From Quillaja saponaria (Eukaryota > Streptophyta > Magnoliopsida > Fabales > Quillajaceae), in assembly GCA_029379385.1 (NCBI GenBank), contig CM055605.1:8281001-8345000 (forward strand): a stretch of DNA of 64,000 bases. The letters are read 5' to 3'. The first letter of the stretch is position 1; each line of letters begins with the position of its first letter. The notes below the pieces were generated by a model that did not search any database, was not told where the DNA came from, and saw nothing but the letters and a program-made list of their open reading frames with translations. A program made the position numbers and the translations under genes. This document shows positions 37,801 to 50,169 of the stretch, piece by piece.

Positions 37801-40800
37801 TTCATCAAATGTGAATATCAGCTTATTTTCCTTCACCATTTCCTGCAAAATTGAAACTCAATATTTGCAGTTGCACGAATTCTCATTTGATTCATAACAC
37901 CTGGATGTTTATATCTCATCCAGCATTAGCAGAACAATATATTATTTATAGTTTGTATTGGATTATAACAATACTGACAGCTTCCATACCTTTGGCCTAA
38001 AATACAAAGGAAGATCCATAATTATAGCATAATTCTCTGTGATGGCGAAGTCATGCATCATGATGGGGTCTGATATTGTTATCGGTACAGGATCATGCAT
38101 AAAACCATCCTTTGAAATTACTCTGTATGTGATATATGGGGCTGTATGCGAATAGCCAAATGTAAACATCTCGCCTGCATGCAGGAACTTCATAAGATGG
38201 AAGAACTATTACATTCTATCGGTGAACTAATTTTTCTTCCAGGAAGATGTCTTTACCAGTCACTGGGTCAACTTTTGGATGAGCAGTGAAGGAATGTGTC
38301 AATCTTTTGTCATAATCCAGCATTCCAAGAGTTTGCAGATCTCCATCTTCAAAAACTTTAACAGCATCTACAAAATGCAAAAGGGAAACACTTTATTTCT
38401 ACTCTAAAGAAAAAGAAAGTTGCACCAGGTTACTCGGTGGACTCCTTCGCTGCTATCAAGTTTCTCATTGCTCTGCAGATTCTCTTCCCATGCCCAATAG
38501 AATCCTCATGGTGCTTAGGTTATAATGGAACAAGGGAGACATCTCAATCAATGGGATTTCAGATAAGATAAACATTTCTATAATTTGGAGAATAGTAAAG
38601 CAGGTAGAATATGAGCTTACAAGGTTTATCTGCCTCCGAGAGTGCTAGAAGCTTCCCATGGTGATATATAAGAGCTGTATTAGCTGGGAGAAAATGAAGA
38701 TAGTTTAGTTTCAGCCTGTTTGACCAGGTCACAAGGAGTGGATATCCCATATAATAAATAATATTTGGAATGAGAAGCGTATAAAAGATGCTGATTCTCA
38801 TATATGCACCCTGTATTCAATCTAACAGAGGAAAAGAGAAAATTTTATTGAAGAAAGCAGTTCTCAGTGATAACTATACACCAGCATTCTGCAGTATTGG
38901 CATCGCATGAATGTATTACCCTACTGCAAGCAACCATGTCAAGTAATGTAATGCAAATATCAGCAAATGCAAAAAACAGACATATTGGCACTTTCATGAG
39001 TTTGACCTTATTTGATTGACAGATAAGTCAGAAAACTAAATAATATGCCCAACCAGTACCCATAATGCACTGTTGCTCTTGTAAATCATTGAACAATCCT
39101 ATAAACTTCAAAGAGGATTATTCAGGGAAAATTATTATGATCATACTGAAAAGAAATCACAGAATCTCCAAAAATTGCAGATGAAATTGCTTTTTAGAAG
39201 TTGCAGTTTATAAAGTGTTACCTGTTCCAGTTCCATATGAAGTATCCAGTACTTTCAATTTTGCTCTCAACATTTGCATATTAACCATGAGTAACCCAAA
39301 CAGACCCTTCAGATCTCCAATCTGAAAATAATAGATGACAAATCATAGTTGGGCGTCAAAACAAAGATCTACAATACTAGTATAATTCTAATTCTGCTAT
39401 TCCAGCAACACGTTACTCTCATCAAACATGACCCTTTTAACCAATCCACAGATATTTATAAGAACAGGCGAATGATGCAAATGGGAAATAAAATACAGAA
39501 GCAACTGACTGGTATTGGAATTGAGTGCTAATTAAGGAATCATGTTGGTCATTACATGACTAAATCTTATAAATAATGTGCCTAAAACTTGCTGTGTTAG
39601 TGTGTAAGTTTGATATACATGGTTAGACCCAGCCAAACCTGATAAAGCTTTTGGAACTATTGGTATTCCAACACCCTAAGAATTTAACATTTTTTGCTGT
39701 TCAACCACATAAGAGACTAACCCAGATAATAGATGACTTCTATAGGGACCCAATGGAACTACTAGGAACATGAGGGTAAAATACAATTATGATACACATC
39801 ACAGAAGCATTATTTCACCATTTGAACTGATGACTCTAATAGATAAATTTCACCAAGACTGGAAAATAGTATAGTTGACTTCAGTTTTTTCGAGCTGAAA
39901 AAACAATAAAAAAGAACCCTATTGGCATGTATGATAAACTAAAATATAGTTATATGAATAACATCCAAAACCAACAACAAAATGCTAGCTGCATATTATA
40001 CTATACCTTCATAAATTTAGAACCTCCAAAATACTCTTCTTGTTTGAGGCGAGATGTTCTCACGTAGCGGGAGACATAAGTGGCTTTTCCATCTTTGATG
40101 CGCAAACCATGAATCATTCTGCAAAAGTAATGAAATCTAACTCAATGGTTGGCTGACCAACAAGTGAAGTATGGACTCCAGGAATTTCTGGACACCCGGA
40201 AATTCACATCAAAAGAGGGAAGAATGGAAACTAAGTATAGAAAATTTCTCTTGAGCTCCCAAAGCACATCAGTTAACATATAGAATATTTTATCAGAGTA
40301 ACAAGTCTCGTGACCAGTAAGAAAAGCTGAAAAACATAAGGCTTGGATAAATTAGAGTGAAGTAATTCCTCATTAACCAAATTGGTGGGCCATCTTGCCC
40401 AATGTTCATAAAAGAAAAGCAGCAAGCCAGCACAAACTTTTTTCATTTTCACAATCAATATGAAATATCATAAAAAAGAATATGACCATCCCTAAGTGTT
40501 TTGAAATTACTTTTTAGAAGTGACTACATTCTGCAAGGTGGTGTTCCTATATTCAGGTATGCTAATAACTACATTGATATACTCTAAAAAGAATACACTG
40601 ATACACAAAAATTTGATATTTAATTACTAGGTAACTCAACAAACTTAAAACTGAAAGCTTTCGTTTTGAATGCAAAGACAGGACTAGGATGCAATAATGC
40701 AATTATTTCAAGAAAAATGAGAGTTTATGTAAATATTAAGTTAGCGCTTCAAATATAACACGTCAGAAGGGAAAGAGGCTTCTAAAGGATGTGAGCAAAT

Positions 40801-43265
40801 GGCAAAATTTAATTTCCAGAGAGTTTCACTATTGAGTTTAAAGTTTTCAACAGTACTGCAGACATCATAAAAGATTGTGACATTTGTGATTCTCGTGAAA
40901 AATCGACTTTTCAGTACACGTTGCTTATGTGTAATGCGGATATTTCCTTTAAGCATATCAATCACTCACTTAAGAATAAACCACTAAATGTCAGTTAAGT
41001 GAGGGTCAACAAATTATCGCAGTGACACAACACTGGCCAGTGACATAATAGAATTCTTTTTTAAGATAAGATGAAAGTATTCAAAGTTTGAATAAGAGAA
41101 TCACGCACCCATCTCCATCAAACCTGCAAACAGCAAACAACGGCATAAGTAAAAGTACTTGGTTAATAAAATCTTCAATTTTTGATCAAAATATAGCTTA
41201 ATATCTAATCACCCTCCACTAGCCTCCTCTAAAATAGGGAAATAAATCTCATGTATTTCTTAGGAGATATTTCATGTAATGTACTTAGGCTTGTATTTTC
41301 ATGATTAGTGTCACAGCACAAAGCAAAAGCCTGAGCTATTAAATAGACGGCCCTGAACTAGTATAAACATATGTAGAGCACCACTAATAACCAATCCAGG
41401 GCCATTGTACACCCTATCTCATGTGGAAGCTGGGGTCTACCAAAGAAACAAAGACATACATAGGCTTGCATGTGGAGACGCTGACAGTGGTGTCAGGGAC
41501 AAAGGACTACAGATGCATTGCTCTGATATAAAGGTCCAACTCAAAAGCTCAAGTGATTAATTTGAGACCCCAAAAAGTAAATAACACAGAGCAGCACTTC
41601 ACAGTTTGAAACTTCTAATCTTAAGCAATCAGTAACATATGCTTTTCACCTAGTTCAATGCAATAACTCAAACTGTATGGTTTGTGGAATTAAGGAAAGA
41701 AAATAAAATAAAAGAAGCTTACCAGTGATATCCAGCCACAGGGGAAAACTTTGGGTTAGGACCCACCCTGACAAACTCTCCATTTAAACAATCCTGTCAT
41801 ATACCCAATTCAGAGAGAATGTCATCAGCACAGAAATTAATAAGACATCACTTGTTTAGCACAAGAAAAGCATGACAGAAATTGGTGAAAGCATCATATA
41901 TATCCACAAGCATAAATGACATTTTCCAGTAACAGGTAGCAGTTAGCACATAGAGGACAAAATAATAAAACATGTTTCATGCTGGTAGGTCAAGTGCAAC
42001 AAAGAACACTAACTAGACTTAGGAAAAAAAGAGGTCAGTCTAAGACAAGTAGAAAGCCCACAAGAATAACCAGAATGAAGGCAGTGAGGCTACAGAAATA
42101 CCATCAGTTTAGTAACTAAAAATCTGTACAAGTTACATGCCACAAGTGTTTTTTCTTGCTATTATGAGATCTTATCATCTTCTCAGAGAAACAACAAACT
42201 GTAAATCGCAGCAAAATGAAGAAATTGAAAATAACATCAACTACCATAATTTATATTGCAAATGAAGAAACTGACAATAACATCAATCACCACATTTTAT
42301 GCCACCTCTCTAGGTACTTGAATAAGTATATTCGGTTAGAAACTCACAAATGAATATAGTGTGTAATGCTCGTAATCGGTCTTATTAACATCTTACTTTC
42401 TTTACACAAAATCTTTAACATGTACATTCATTGGAAACAACAATAGAATTATGCATCCAGCTTGTTCATTAGGATCATCTTTAACAATTTTATAAGCTAG
42501 CATTACAAGATGAAATCAATCTGTAGACCTTGATGCATAAGAAATTGTGACATTTGCACCCAACATATGTTGGCTCCTCAGCATGAGTCCACAAATTTTA
42601 CAAAACTCCTCGTCAGATGATCTCTGAGCAGTAGGTCTCTTATGCTTGTATAAACTTAAGGATTCTCTAAAATTTAAACTCAACTATCAATAGGGCAAAG
42701 GTCTTCAGATAAACATACCTAACTAGTATTCATCTCAATCCTAACAAAATATGGTCACCTAATCATAGCAACGAAAAATACTTCAACTTCAATCTCAATT
42801 AAAAGGACTGTAACTTCTCCAAGCACAAAAAGGACCTGATAATTCTAGCTATTACTGAAAATAGAATAATTGAATTTTAGTTCCGAAAGAAATCATGCAA
42901 AAGATTTTTAAGCTATTCAAATATTTTGATTCAGTTTCAGGCCAATCAACAACAACAACAAATTGATTAAAATAACACTCCCCATGGTTTCAAGTTCATC
43001 GGACATAGCTAATTGTACTAACCGGGAGATAGCCTTTGATAGGGAGGTTCTTAGTAGGAGGAGTTTCATCAATAACCGGAGCAAAATTACCGGAGAGATA
43101 GTGATGAGGCAGAGAAGAATCATACATCAACTTCACTATCAGCTTCTCTATAAAATCAACCGCTTTAGAAGTGAATCCTTTACTCGGCTTTGGGTCCACA
43201 GCCACTAGCCCTCCTCCGGCTCCGCCACCGTTGCTCTGTTTCTCATCTACCTCCTTCTCCGCCAT
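34867..43265 (-). CDS. CCD1: carotenoid 9,10(9',10')-cleavage dioxygenase 1
   Basis: Fourteen exons in coding order: 43023-43265, 41723-41793, 41109-41123, 40007-40118, 39222-39321, 38621-38683, 38257-38367, 37990-38174, 37704-37842, 36954-37071, 36771-36872, 36170-36421, 35821-35932, 34867-34896. They sum to 1653 nt (550 residues) with every phase consistent and no frame damage. The start is [10 protein letters not shown] and the end is [10 protein letters not shown]. The four iron-binding histidines sit in [28 protein letters not shown] and YGFHAFF. CCD1 is a cytosolic non-haem Fe(II) dioxygenase that cleaves carotenoids and apocarotenoids at 9,10 to ionones and related volatiles. There is no transit peptide, as expected for CCD1 versus CCD4/7/8. 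Exon 3 is a 15-base microexon encoding FDGDG. The last intron (34897-35820) carries a direct repeat. Confidence 0.95.
35464..35553. repeat. 30-bp direct repeat in last intron of CCD1
   Basis: TATTGAATACCACCTCTTAT and the following ten bases occur identically at about 35464-35493 and 35524-35553, a 60-base period. It lies wholly inside intron 13 of CCD1. Confidence 0.85.
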
Positions 43266-43349
43266 TCTCTCTCACTCTCTTTCTCTCCCTATGGCTCTTG
43301 GCCTTTTTTCTGAGTTAAATTTTGGATTAGCCGGTCACTACACGACGGA

Positions 43350-43357
43350 TTATATAC
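43350..43357 (-). promoter_or_regulatory. TATA box of CCD1
   Basis: Minus-strand TGTATATAA lies about 85 bases upstream of the CCD1 ATG, followed by a GA-rich leader just before the start codon. The predicted transcript start is near 43320. Confidence 0.5.
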
Positions 43358-43419
43358 AACGACGAAAATTATGTGATACCAGAAATGAAATTTTAAGATA
43401 CTCTTCTACGTACTTTGAA

Positions 43420-46400
43420 GACTCTCCACCAGAAGAACATTATAATGGACTGATGAAGGATTGCGCGCCACGTCAGCAGGAAACCTCTAATCTGCTATCC
43501 AATCAGTGGTGGTGAGACTAACGGGTGAACAAATTTCACACTTTCCACTGAGGGCTCTGTATTTATTACAAATTTAATAACTATTCTAAAACAATAAAAC
43601 ATTCATTAAAAAAAAAAAAAAAAAACTCAATTTTAGAAAAATCAATAAGTCATATTTATAAAAAATTTCTTTCATTGAAATTCTTTTAAATTGTTATAGT
43701 ACATTTTGTTCATTATTTATTAGTTTTTATTGTACAATTATTTTCTTTAATTTTAAAAAATTTAACTATATATGTATTCAATTTTTTGAAAAAATAATTA
43801 CGAAAAGAATTAAAATAATGAATCTAAACTACTTCAATTATTTTTTTAAAAATTCAATAAATAAATATCATCACATGTTAACTACCAAAATTTTTAATTA
43901 AAAATATACCTTACTTCCTCCAAATTACACACAAAATAATATCCTCCTCACTGTCCCCCTCTTCCACGCTTTTAACATATACAAATATTTTATTCTCAAA
44001 TTGAATTAATTAAGATAAAAATATAAAAAATAGAAAAAATATTTTTTTTATGAAATAAAAGTTAAAATAACAATATTGTAATTATGTAACTTGTATTCTT
44101 AATATTTCTTTTAATACATAGTAATTTTTTAAAATTTTAATTTATAAACTTATTATTGACCTTATTAATTATACATATTTAGATTTTCATCCTTTTGGAG
44201 CCCTAATTGATAATTACAGATTCCTACTTAGGGGCTTCCTCTAGCTATTTTGTCCCACAGTTTTCAATAAAGAAATCAAGCTGCTGACTTATTAGCTAAA
44301 AAAGCACATACGGGAATCATAGACTTTACTGTTTTACCTGATGTGCCTTTTTTTTTTTTTTGGTATTCTGTTTTACATTCAAACTCTATGAGACTTTCTA
44401 CCCAAAGACTTGTAAATGTTAATTAATCTTATTGCTCTTTTATCACTAAAAAAAAAAAGACAAAAAAAATTATAAAATTATAGTTTTATTAAATTGAGAA
44501 TAATTAGTTAAAAAGAAATCAATAGTCCTCAATACTAAAATGGAGAAGAAGTAAAATAATAATAATAATAGTAGTAGTAGTAGTCTATTTAAAATAAAAT
44601 AAAAATTAAAGATAACTATATAATAATAAAATTTTATTAGGGTAGTCAAGAAAAAAAAAATTTTTTTTTTTTGTTATTAAGCTCCTTTCATAAATAGTAT
44701 AGATATATATAAAATGTAATTTCACTAAATATGAAATTAAATATATAAATAAATGAGATAAAGCAAAATTGTTTTTAAAAAAAAATAAAAATAGGCAGCA
44801 TAGAAAAAAAGAAAAGAATATATTTAAGATTTATTTAGAAGCGCCGTATTTAAAATAGAAGCTTGTTACTTTTCTAAGAATATGATATGATAGAATTTTT
44901 TGATACTACATGATTATTATCTATTTCTCAGTTTAAACCTTTCAATGAGAATAGAATTAAATAAAATGTGTAGATAAAAGATACGATTATTACTCTTTAA
45001 AAATAAAATAAAATTAATGATCATATCTAATATTTTTAAAAATACATATTATATGCCAAATATATAAAAAGAGTAGTGCTCCCTATACACAACTTTTTCT
45101 TATAAATGTCAGACCATATTTTTATTATTGTAATCAAACACTCTAAATCACATCTTACCATATTAGTAAACTAATTTCTCCATTTTTTTTAATTAATTAA
45201 TTATAGAATATACCTAATTACCACTGAAGATTGAGATTTTGTTTTTCTTAAATTACTTTTATTTTTTTATTTTTTAGTTTTAATATTTTGTCTATCATAG
45301 TATGTGTTTCTCATCATCTTCCATTCTACTCTACATATCTCTAATAGTTTCCAATGCAAATAAATTCATAAAATCACCATTAAAAAAATAAGTAAACAAA
45401 AGGAACCTATTAAACTTTTGATATAAAAAATTTGAGGAAAAAAAAAAAAGAATTCATAAGGTGAAACCAACTTATTATCTTTTTTTTTCATTGAAAAAAT
45501 ATACTAAAATATCAATGAAATGAAGATAGGAAAAACACAAGATATAACAATTTTTTTCCTTTTCTATTTGTTAAATCTTTTTTTTCTTCAACCAAATAAA
45601 CAATACAAAATCTACATAAAAAAAATTATCAATTTTTTGTTTTGTTTTGTTAATTTTCATTGATTTGAAAAATAAATGAAATAATTCCTAGGAGAAGGAA
45701 GTTGGGAGAAATAAGATGTCAAAGAGAAAGAGTGAAAAATGAAAAAAATATATAAATAATTATATATAGTAATAATGAATTTTGATGCGATGAGATAAAA
45801 TTGTGAACTAATATAGTAAGAGATAATATGCATTTATATGAGCTAATTGTGTCTATGTAGCATTATTCATATATATATATATATATAACCTCTTACTATA
45901 TCATTTGAATCCATTCAACAGACAACAAGTTTTTAAAGTTGAGCCACAAAATAATTATTTCCTTATGACATTTGCATGTGTGAATTGTGATATCTTAATT
46001 ATGATCTTAGAATACCTGTGGCTCAATTTATTTTAAGTTTTTATAATATTATATATTTTTTATTTATTTAAACTTAAAATTTATAACATAATAAGTTCTA
46101 CCAATAATATAAAAAAATTAAATATTTTTTATTTCTTCTCTGTATATCTCGACTACACATCTCTGGTTCAATGTAAGACATATCATCCACATCAAGACTA
46201 AAAAACTTAGTTTATCTTAGAGATTCGAACCCAAGAAACAAATAAACAAAACATACATTTTTGAATATAATCAGCCAATTATTCAGGATAAAGATAATAA
46301 AAACCTTTTTTTTTTTTGGCTTGATTGGTGAAAACGAATTTGAGTTATAAATGTAAATCTTTACCACTTTAGTTGAAGTAAGTTTTGCATAAAAAAATTG

Positions 46401-46760
46401 ATGTATGAAACAAACTTTGTATTTTATTCAGAAAGTTAGCTTGATGGTCAAGAAAGTGTGTTCTATTAATTAATTTCCTGGTTCGAATTTCTTTGAAAAA
46501 GGTGGTGATGTCATCGAAAATGTTATTAGTCAATATGTGCATAAGCTGATTCAAACACATCTGATGGCTAAGTAAATAAAGAAAACAAAAGTTAAATTAT
46601 TTTTCTCGCAATATACATTTGACTCTTCATTTCAACGAAAAAACGCTAGAACAAATAATTAATAGTATATACACATATAAAGATTGAACACTACTAATAT
46701 TATTGAGAGTATGAGATTCAACTATTACGAAGAAGAAACAAAACTAATACATAAATAAAT
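43420..46760. other. very AT-rich intergenic DNA
   Basis: Poly-A and poly-T tracts, an AAT/AGT trinucleotide microsatellite (about 44556-44585), an AT microsatellite (about 45868-45890) and one retrotransposon 3' end (separate entry). No gene seen. Confidence 0.6.
44225..44460 (+). mobile_element. 3' end of a non-LTR retrotransposon (RNase H-like tail plus poly-A)
   Basis: In one frame the DNA reads NQAADLLAKKAHTG...TVLPDVP, matching the conserved C-terminal N-x-A-A-D-x-L-A-K-x-A segment of plant LINE-associated RNase H domains, with a stop just upstream showing decay. It is followed about 100 bases later by a T-rich 3' UTR and an A12 tract at about 44448-44459, as expected of a truncated LINE insertion. 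Confidence 0.6.
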
Positions 46761-46769
46761 AGCATTGAT

Positions 46770-47066
46770 ATGAGAAAAATTAGACTAATTTTGATGATGT
46801 TTATTATGTTTGTAATTGTTGAAAAAAAATTTTCTTCTCCTTCTCATTTATTATTATCACCACCAGTAGCTGCAGCTGAAGCTGATCAACGATATAAGAT
46901 TGATGAAAAAGCGTCCCCTAAAGAACAATGTCAAGATGAATGCCAAAGAAAGTTATGTAAAGCTATTTTTGGAACTCGAGCATACGAACACCAATATCAA
47001 GACTGTATGAGAAAATGCTTGAAGAGGAATCCTCCTCTACATAAAAGTCGACGTAAATCATCCTAA
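46770..47066 (+). CDS. small secreted cysteine-rich peptide, copy A
   Basis: 98-residue intact frame. Residues 1-18 (MRKIRLILMMFIMFVIVE) look like a signal peptide. A charged spacer leads to a Cys domain near residues 54-84: C-X3-C, an extra Cys four residues on, then FGTRAYEHQYQ and a second C-X3-C, followed by a strongly basic tail. No named family recognised with certainty. The paired C-X3-C with a helical-looking connector resembles the alpha-hairpinin plan of plant defence peptides and proteinase inhibitors, but the connector (about 20 residues) is longer than usual, so this is analogy. It is the best-preserved member of the local cluster (48.2, 49.7, 52.8 and 53.5 kb). A role in secretion to the apoplast or vacuole is inferred from the signal peptide alone. 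Confidence 0.6.
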   Translation: MRKIRLILMMFIMFVIVEKKFSSPSHLLLSPPVAAAEADQRYKIDEKASPKEQCQDECQRKLCKAIFGTRAYEHQYQDCMRKCLKRNPPLHKSRRKSS

Positions 47067-48210
47067 ACATCTTAATTGGGAGAATACGAGGGTGGGGTCG
47101 GAAACTTCACACGATCCAAACTCGGATCCGTATTAATATTTTATTTAATTGTAAATTTGGTTAAAAGTAAATTAAAATATGTATTTATGTTTTTTTTTTT
47201 TAAATTTACAAAGATAAAAATATATCTATTGCTTTGCTTCTTCAAAAAATTGTATAATTTTGCAATTCAGTCATTTAATAATTTTCTTAGTTAAGATTCA
47301 AAATTTATTAATCAAGTTTTATTATTTCATTTACATGTTCTGAATTAACGAAATAATTATATTTAATATAAAAATAATGACATAATTAGATAACTTTTAT
47401 GTCTTGCAAAATTTTTAATTTGGTCATTTATCGTTAAATTATATAATTTTATTTTATTTATACATATTATCAGAATTTGGGAATACAACTGGAATGAAAA
47501 GTTTTGAACCTTAAAAAATAAAATTAATAAAAATATTTGAAAGGCTAAATTCAAAACTGAAACAATCATGATAACATAATTAAATCTAAAAATAATATAT
47601 GTTCCCTTTTCATATCCGGCCAAATTTTGTAAAATAATAAAGTTTAATAAACATTACTATGTAAACTCAAATGGCCCTACTTTTATTGAAAAAGTTTCCA
47701 CACTTTTGTCTTTTGGTAATCTACGTAGTAATGCCCATGATATAATAAAAAAAGATAATACTATATGCATTATCCAATGTTTATATAGTCGGGGAGCACT
47801 TTGTGTACCGGGTGAGCCCTTTTTTATATTTCACAATTTTTATAATCCACATATTAATACTCTAAAAATACATAGGTTAATTTAATTTATTTTTAGTATA
47901 TTTAATAATTTTTGTAGTCCACGTATTAATATCTAAAAAATATATATACTTAACCTAGTAATTTAATGTTTGGAATGCGATGCAACAATTTCATAGAGAT
48001 TCACTGTGAAGAAAAGGCAACACTGTTTTAATTATTAAGTAAGTTATTGTTGAAGAAAAAAAAAATAATACACTAATTGTTAATTGAAAAATATAGTAAC
48101 ATTGTATTTTAGGAAGATATTTAAAATTTCCCAAAAACTCCCCAAGCTATTAGATAGAATAATAATTTCAAATTGAGAAGAAAAACAATCTTATCATCTA
48201 TAATATATAT

Positions 48211-48567
48211 ATGGATGCAAGTGATCATGTGAGTAAAAAGAGGCTAATTTTGACGATGATGATCATCATCATTATGGTTTTGTTTGTTGAGGCACATGTC
48301 ATTGACGGCCATAGGCAATATCCAATGTTTGATAAATGCCAAAAAGAAGGAAGCCGCAAAACCGCTTTCGGAACCCGCGAGTATGAACGGCACTTTCGCG
48401 AGTGCTTAGATAAATGCTTGATAAGTTTCCATTTTGTAGCACCAAGAAAAAAAAAAAAAAGAGTTTACATATTTTTAGTAGCCAAATATTTTTTCTTTAT
48501 TTGGCCAAAAGTAAAAGTTCCTAAAATAATGTTTATACATATTGTTTTACCTAATTTCATAAGTTAG
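48211..48567 (+). CDS. small secreted peptide, copy B (one Cys lost)
   Basis: 118-codon frame, paralogous to copy A across the core: FGTREYERHFRE aligns with FGTRAYEHQYQD and the second C-X3-C is kept. The N-terminus has basic residues then a hydrophobic run (LILTMMIIIIMVLFVEA), a probable signal peptide. In the first C-X3-C the leading Cys is replaced by Met (MFDKC), which would leave an unpaired Cys, and copy A's extra Cys is absent. After the Cys domain the frame passes through an A14 tract into hydrophobic sequence unlike copy A's basic tail, so the original C-terminus may have been lost by slippage. It may be a decaying paralogue. Confidence 0.45.
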   Translation: MDASDHVSKKRLILTMMIIIIMVLFVEAHVIDGHRQYPMFDKCQKEGSRKTAFGTREYERHFRECLDKCLISFHFVAPRKKKKRVYIFLVAKYFFFIWPKVKVPKIMFIHIVLPNFIS

Positions 48568-48679
48568 AAAAAGTACTCTTAGTATGGTACTATACTTAAC
48601 CAATCCATGCACGAAATATAATCATGACCTCATCTAAATTGAGAAAAAACCACTTATTTGACACATGACATTATCTTGT

Positions 48680-48905
48680 TAGTCATTTATAATTATAAAT
48701 AGAAGTTAAGTCCTAAAAATAAATGGATTCTCATTCTCTCTATTTTATACTCTCACACTATAATTTACAACTTATTTCTTTATAAGAAGACTGACTTGAG
48801 TCTTAGAGAGAGACCCCGAATACTGCCTTGTAACACCTTATACCTTGCAAGGATTTTTTAAAATAAGCAATACCCAGATTCTACTAATCCTCTTGATCGA
48901 ACTAT
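48680..48905 (+). repeat. possible decayed solo LTR or TRIM-like fragment
   Basis: A TATAAATAG-like box near 48697 is followed by ACTGACTTGAGTCTTAGAG and a short pyrimidine-rich stretch, an arrangement seen in many plant LTRs (TATA box, then a GACTTGAGCGTCGGAG-type motif). No internal domain, primer-binding site or matching second LTR was found. Confidence 0.25.
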
Positions 48906-49714
48906 AAGGGATTTTTTTATTTTTTATTTTTAGAATTTTAAATTCTAATTTCATGCATGTAATTCATATAAACTCAAGTATACAAATATTATATTGCAAC
49001 AACAAGCTTACTAAACACATAGTAGATCAATAAGTGTTAGGCAAACAACTTGGATCTCTGGCTTTTACGCGCCTCGCCTCCCCTTCCAAGAGACACATTT
49101 GTCACGAAAATCCATTAAAAAAGATAATAACATGTCGTATTATTAATTTGTGCTAACAACCATAAAATAAACAAGAGGCTCGCCAATTGCCAGATAAACC
49201 TATGGTTAAGAGCCATCCATAACAACATAAAAAAATAAATAAAGTAATAGAAAGAGACATAATTATATGTGATTCATCATTGAACTGTAATATATATATA
49301 TATAGTAAGGCACATTTGAGCTAAGTTATGTACAATCTTACAAATTCGAGATTTTTGAGAAGTCATAAACTCCTAACGAGATTAGGCTCATATTCAAAAA
49401 AGTGTGAGAATACCAGTGTAACAAACTGAAAAAAAAAAAAATTTAAAAAATTTATTGTCACTGTTTCATTTTTTATATCTTGAAATGACTTTGTCAAATT
49501 CAATGAAAATATTACAACATAATTAAAACTAATATCGCACTTGGTCTACAAAACAACTATATATATAATCAAACTACAAATGAAAAGCCATTAATATCGT
49601 AGCTGGCTCCCATATACATTTAAAATAATCTTAAAAGGATTAAGATCCAATACTGTAAATTGTAAAGCTCAGATTAAAATAAAATGAAGAAGAAAACTGT
49701 GAGACAAATTAAGC

Positions 49715-49963
49715 ATGAAGATGATTATGAGTATGATGATGTTAATGATGATTATGGTTGTATTGGTAGTGGATACATGGCACAGGTTTAGAGATTAATA
49801 TTGATAAGTACTCACAGGCAGATATGTGTGCGAGTAAATGTGAAAGAAAGCACTCAAAAAAGGCCCCAGTGGATCCAAAGCTTTCGCTGATGCTTACAAA
49901 ATTTGCATGCGGGATTGCGTTAAGAATTACAGTCGTCATCGTAATCGTAATCGTCGCGGCTGA
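49715..49963 (+). pseudogene. small secreted peptide, copy C (two frame breaks)
   Basis: Met-rich hydrophobic signal-like start (MKMIMSMMMLMMIMVVLVV), nearly the same as copy D's. An inserted base near 49771 puts the reading frame into an early stop at 49792. In the next frame a C-X3-C segment (DKYSQADMCASKCE) follows, then a one-base loss near 49844-49848 shifts frame again. The second half (AFADAYKICMRDC) keeps the second C-X3-C and a basic Arg/Asn-rich tail ending in a stop at 49961-49963. So all family parts are present in order but in three pieces of two frames. It could be a pseudogene or another site of assembly indels. Upstream (49580-49640) a shortened version of the 170-bp repeat of copy D is seen. 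Confidence 0.55.
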
Positions 49964-50169
49964 AGTAATGATTTCAGCAAACTAATTATCATGAATGGTG
50001 AGATGTATTATATGTAAGAACGACTGTTACGCCTTGTACATTACAACAAAAAAAAATTGATTGAAAATACAATGCTTTATAGGGCTGAGCATAATAAATC
50101 TCCTAAATTCTTGTCAGTTTCCTGACTTTGTTTGTCATTCTATCGACTGAGGTGTAAAGGACTAGTGTA

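Noticed and set aside
42963..43515. plus-strand open frames over the CCD1 first exon and promoter
   Set aside because: They are antisense shadows of CCD1 exon 1 and its GA-rich leader.
47778..47950. pair of similar AT-rich stretches containing CCACxTATTAATAxTCTAAAAA
   Set aside because: Two imperfect copies about 70 bases apart in AT-rich DNA. Too weak to separate from low complexity.
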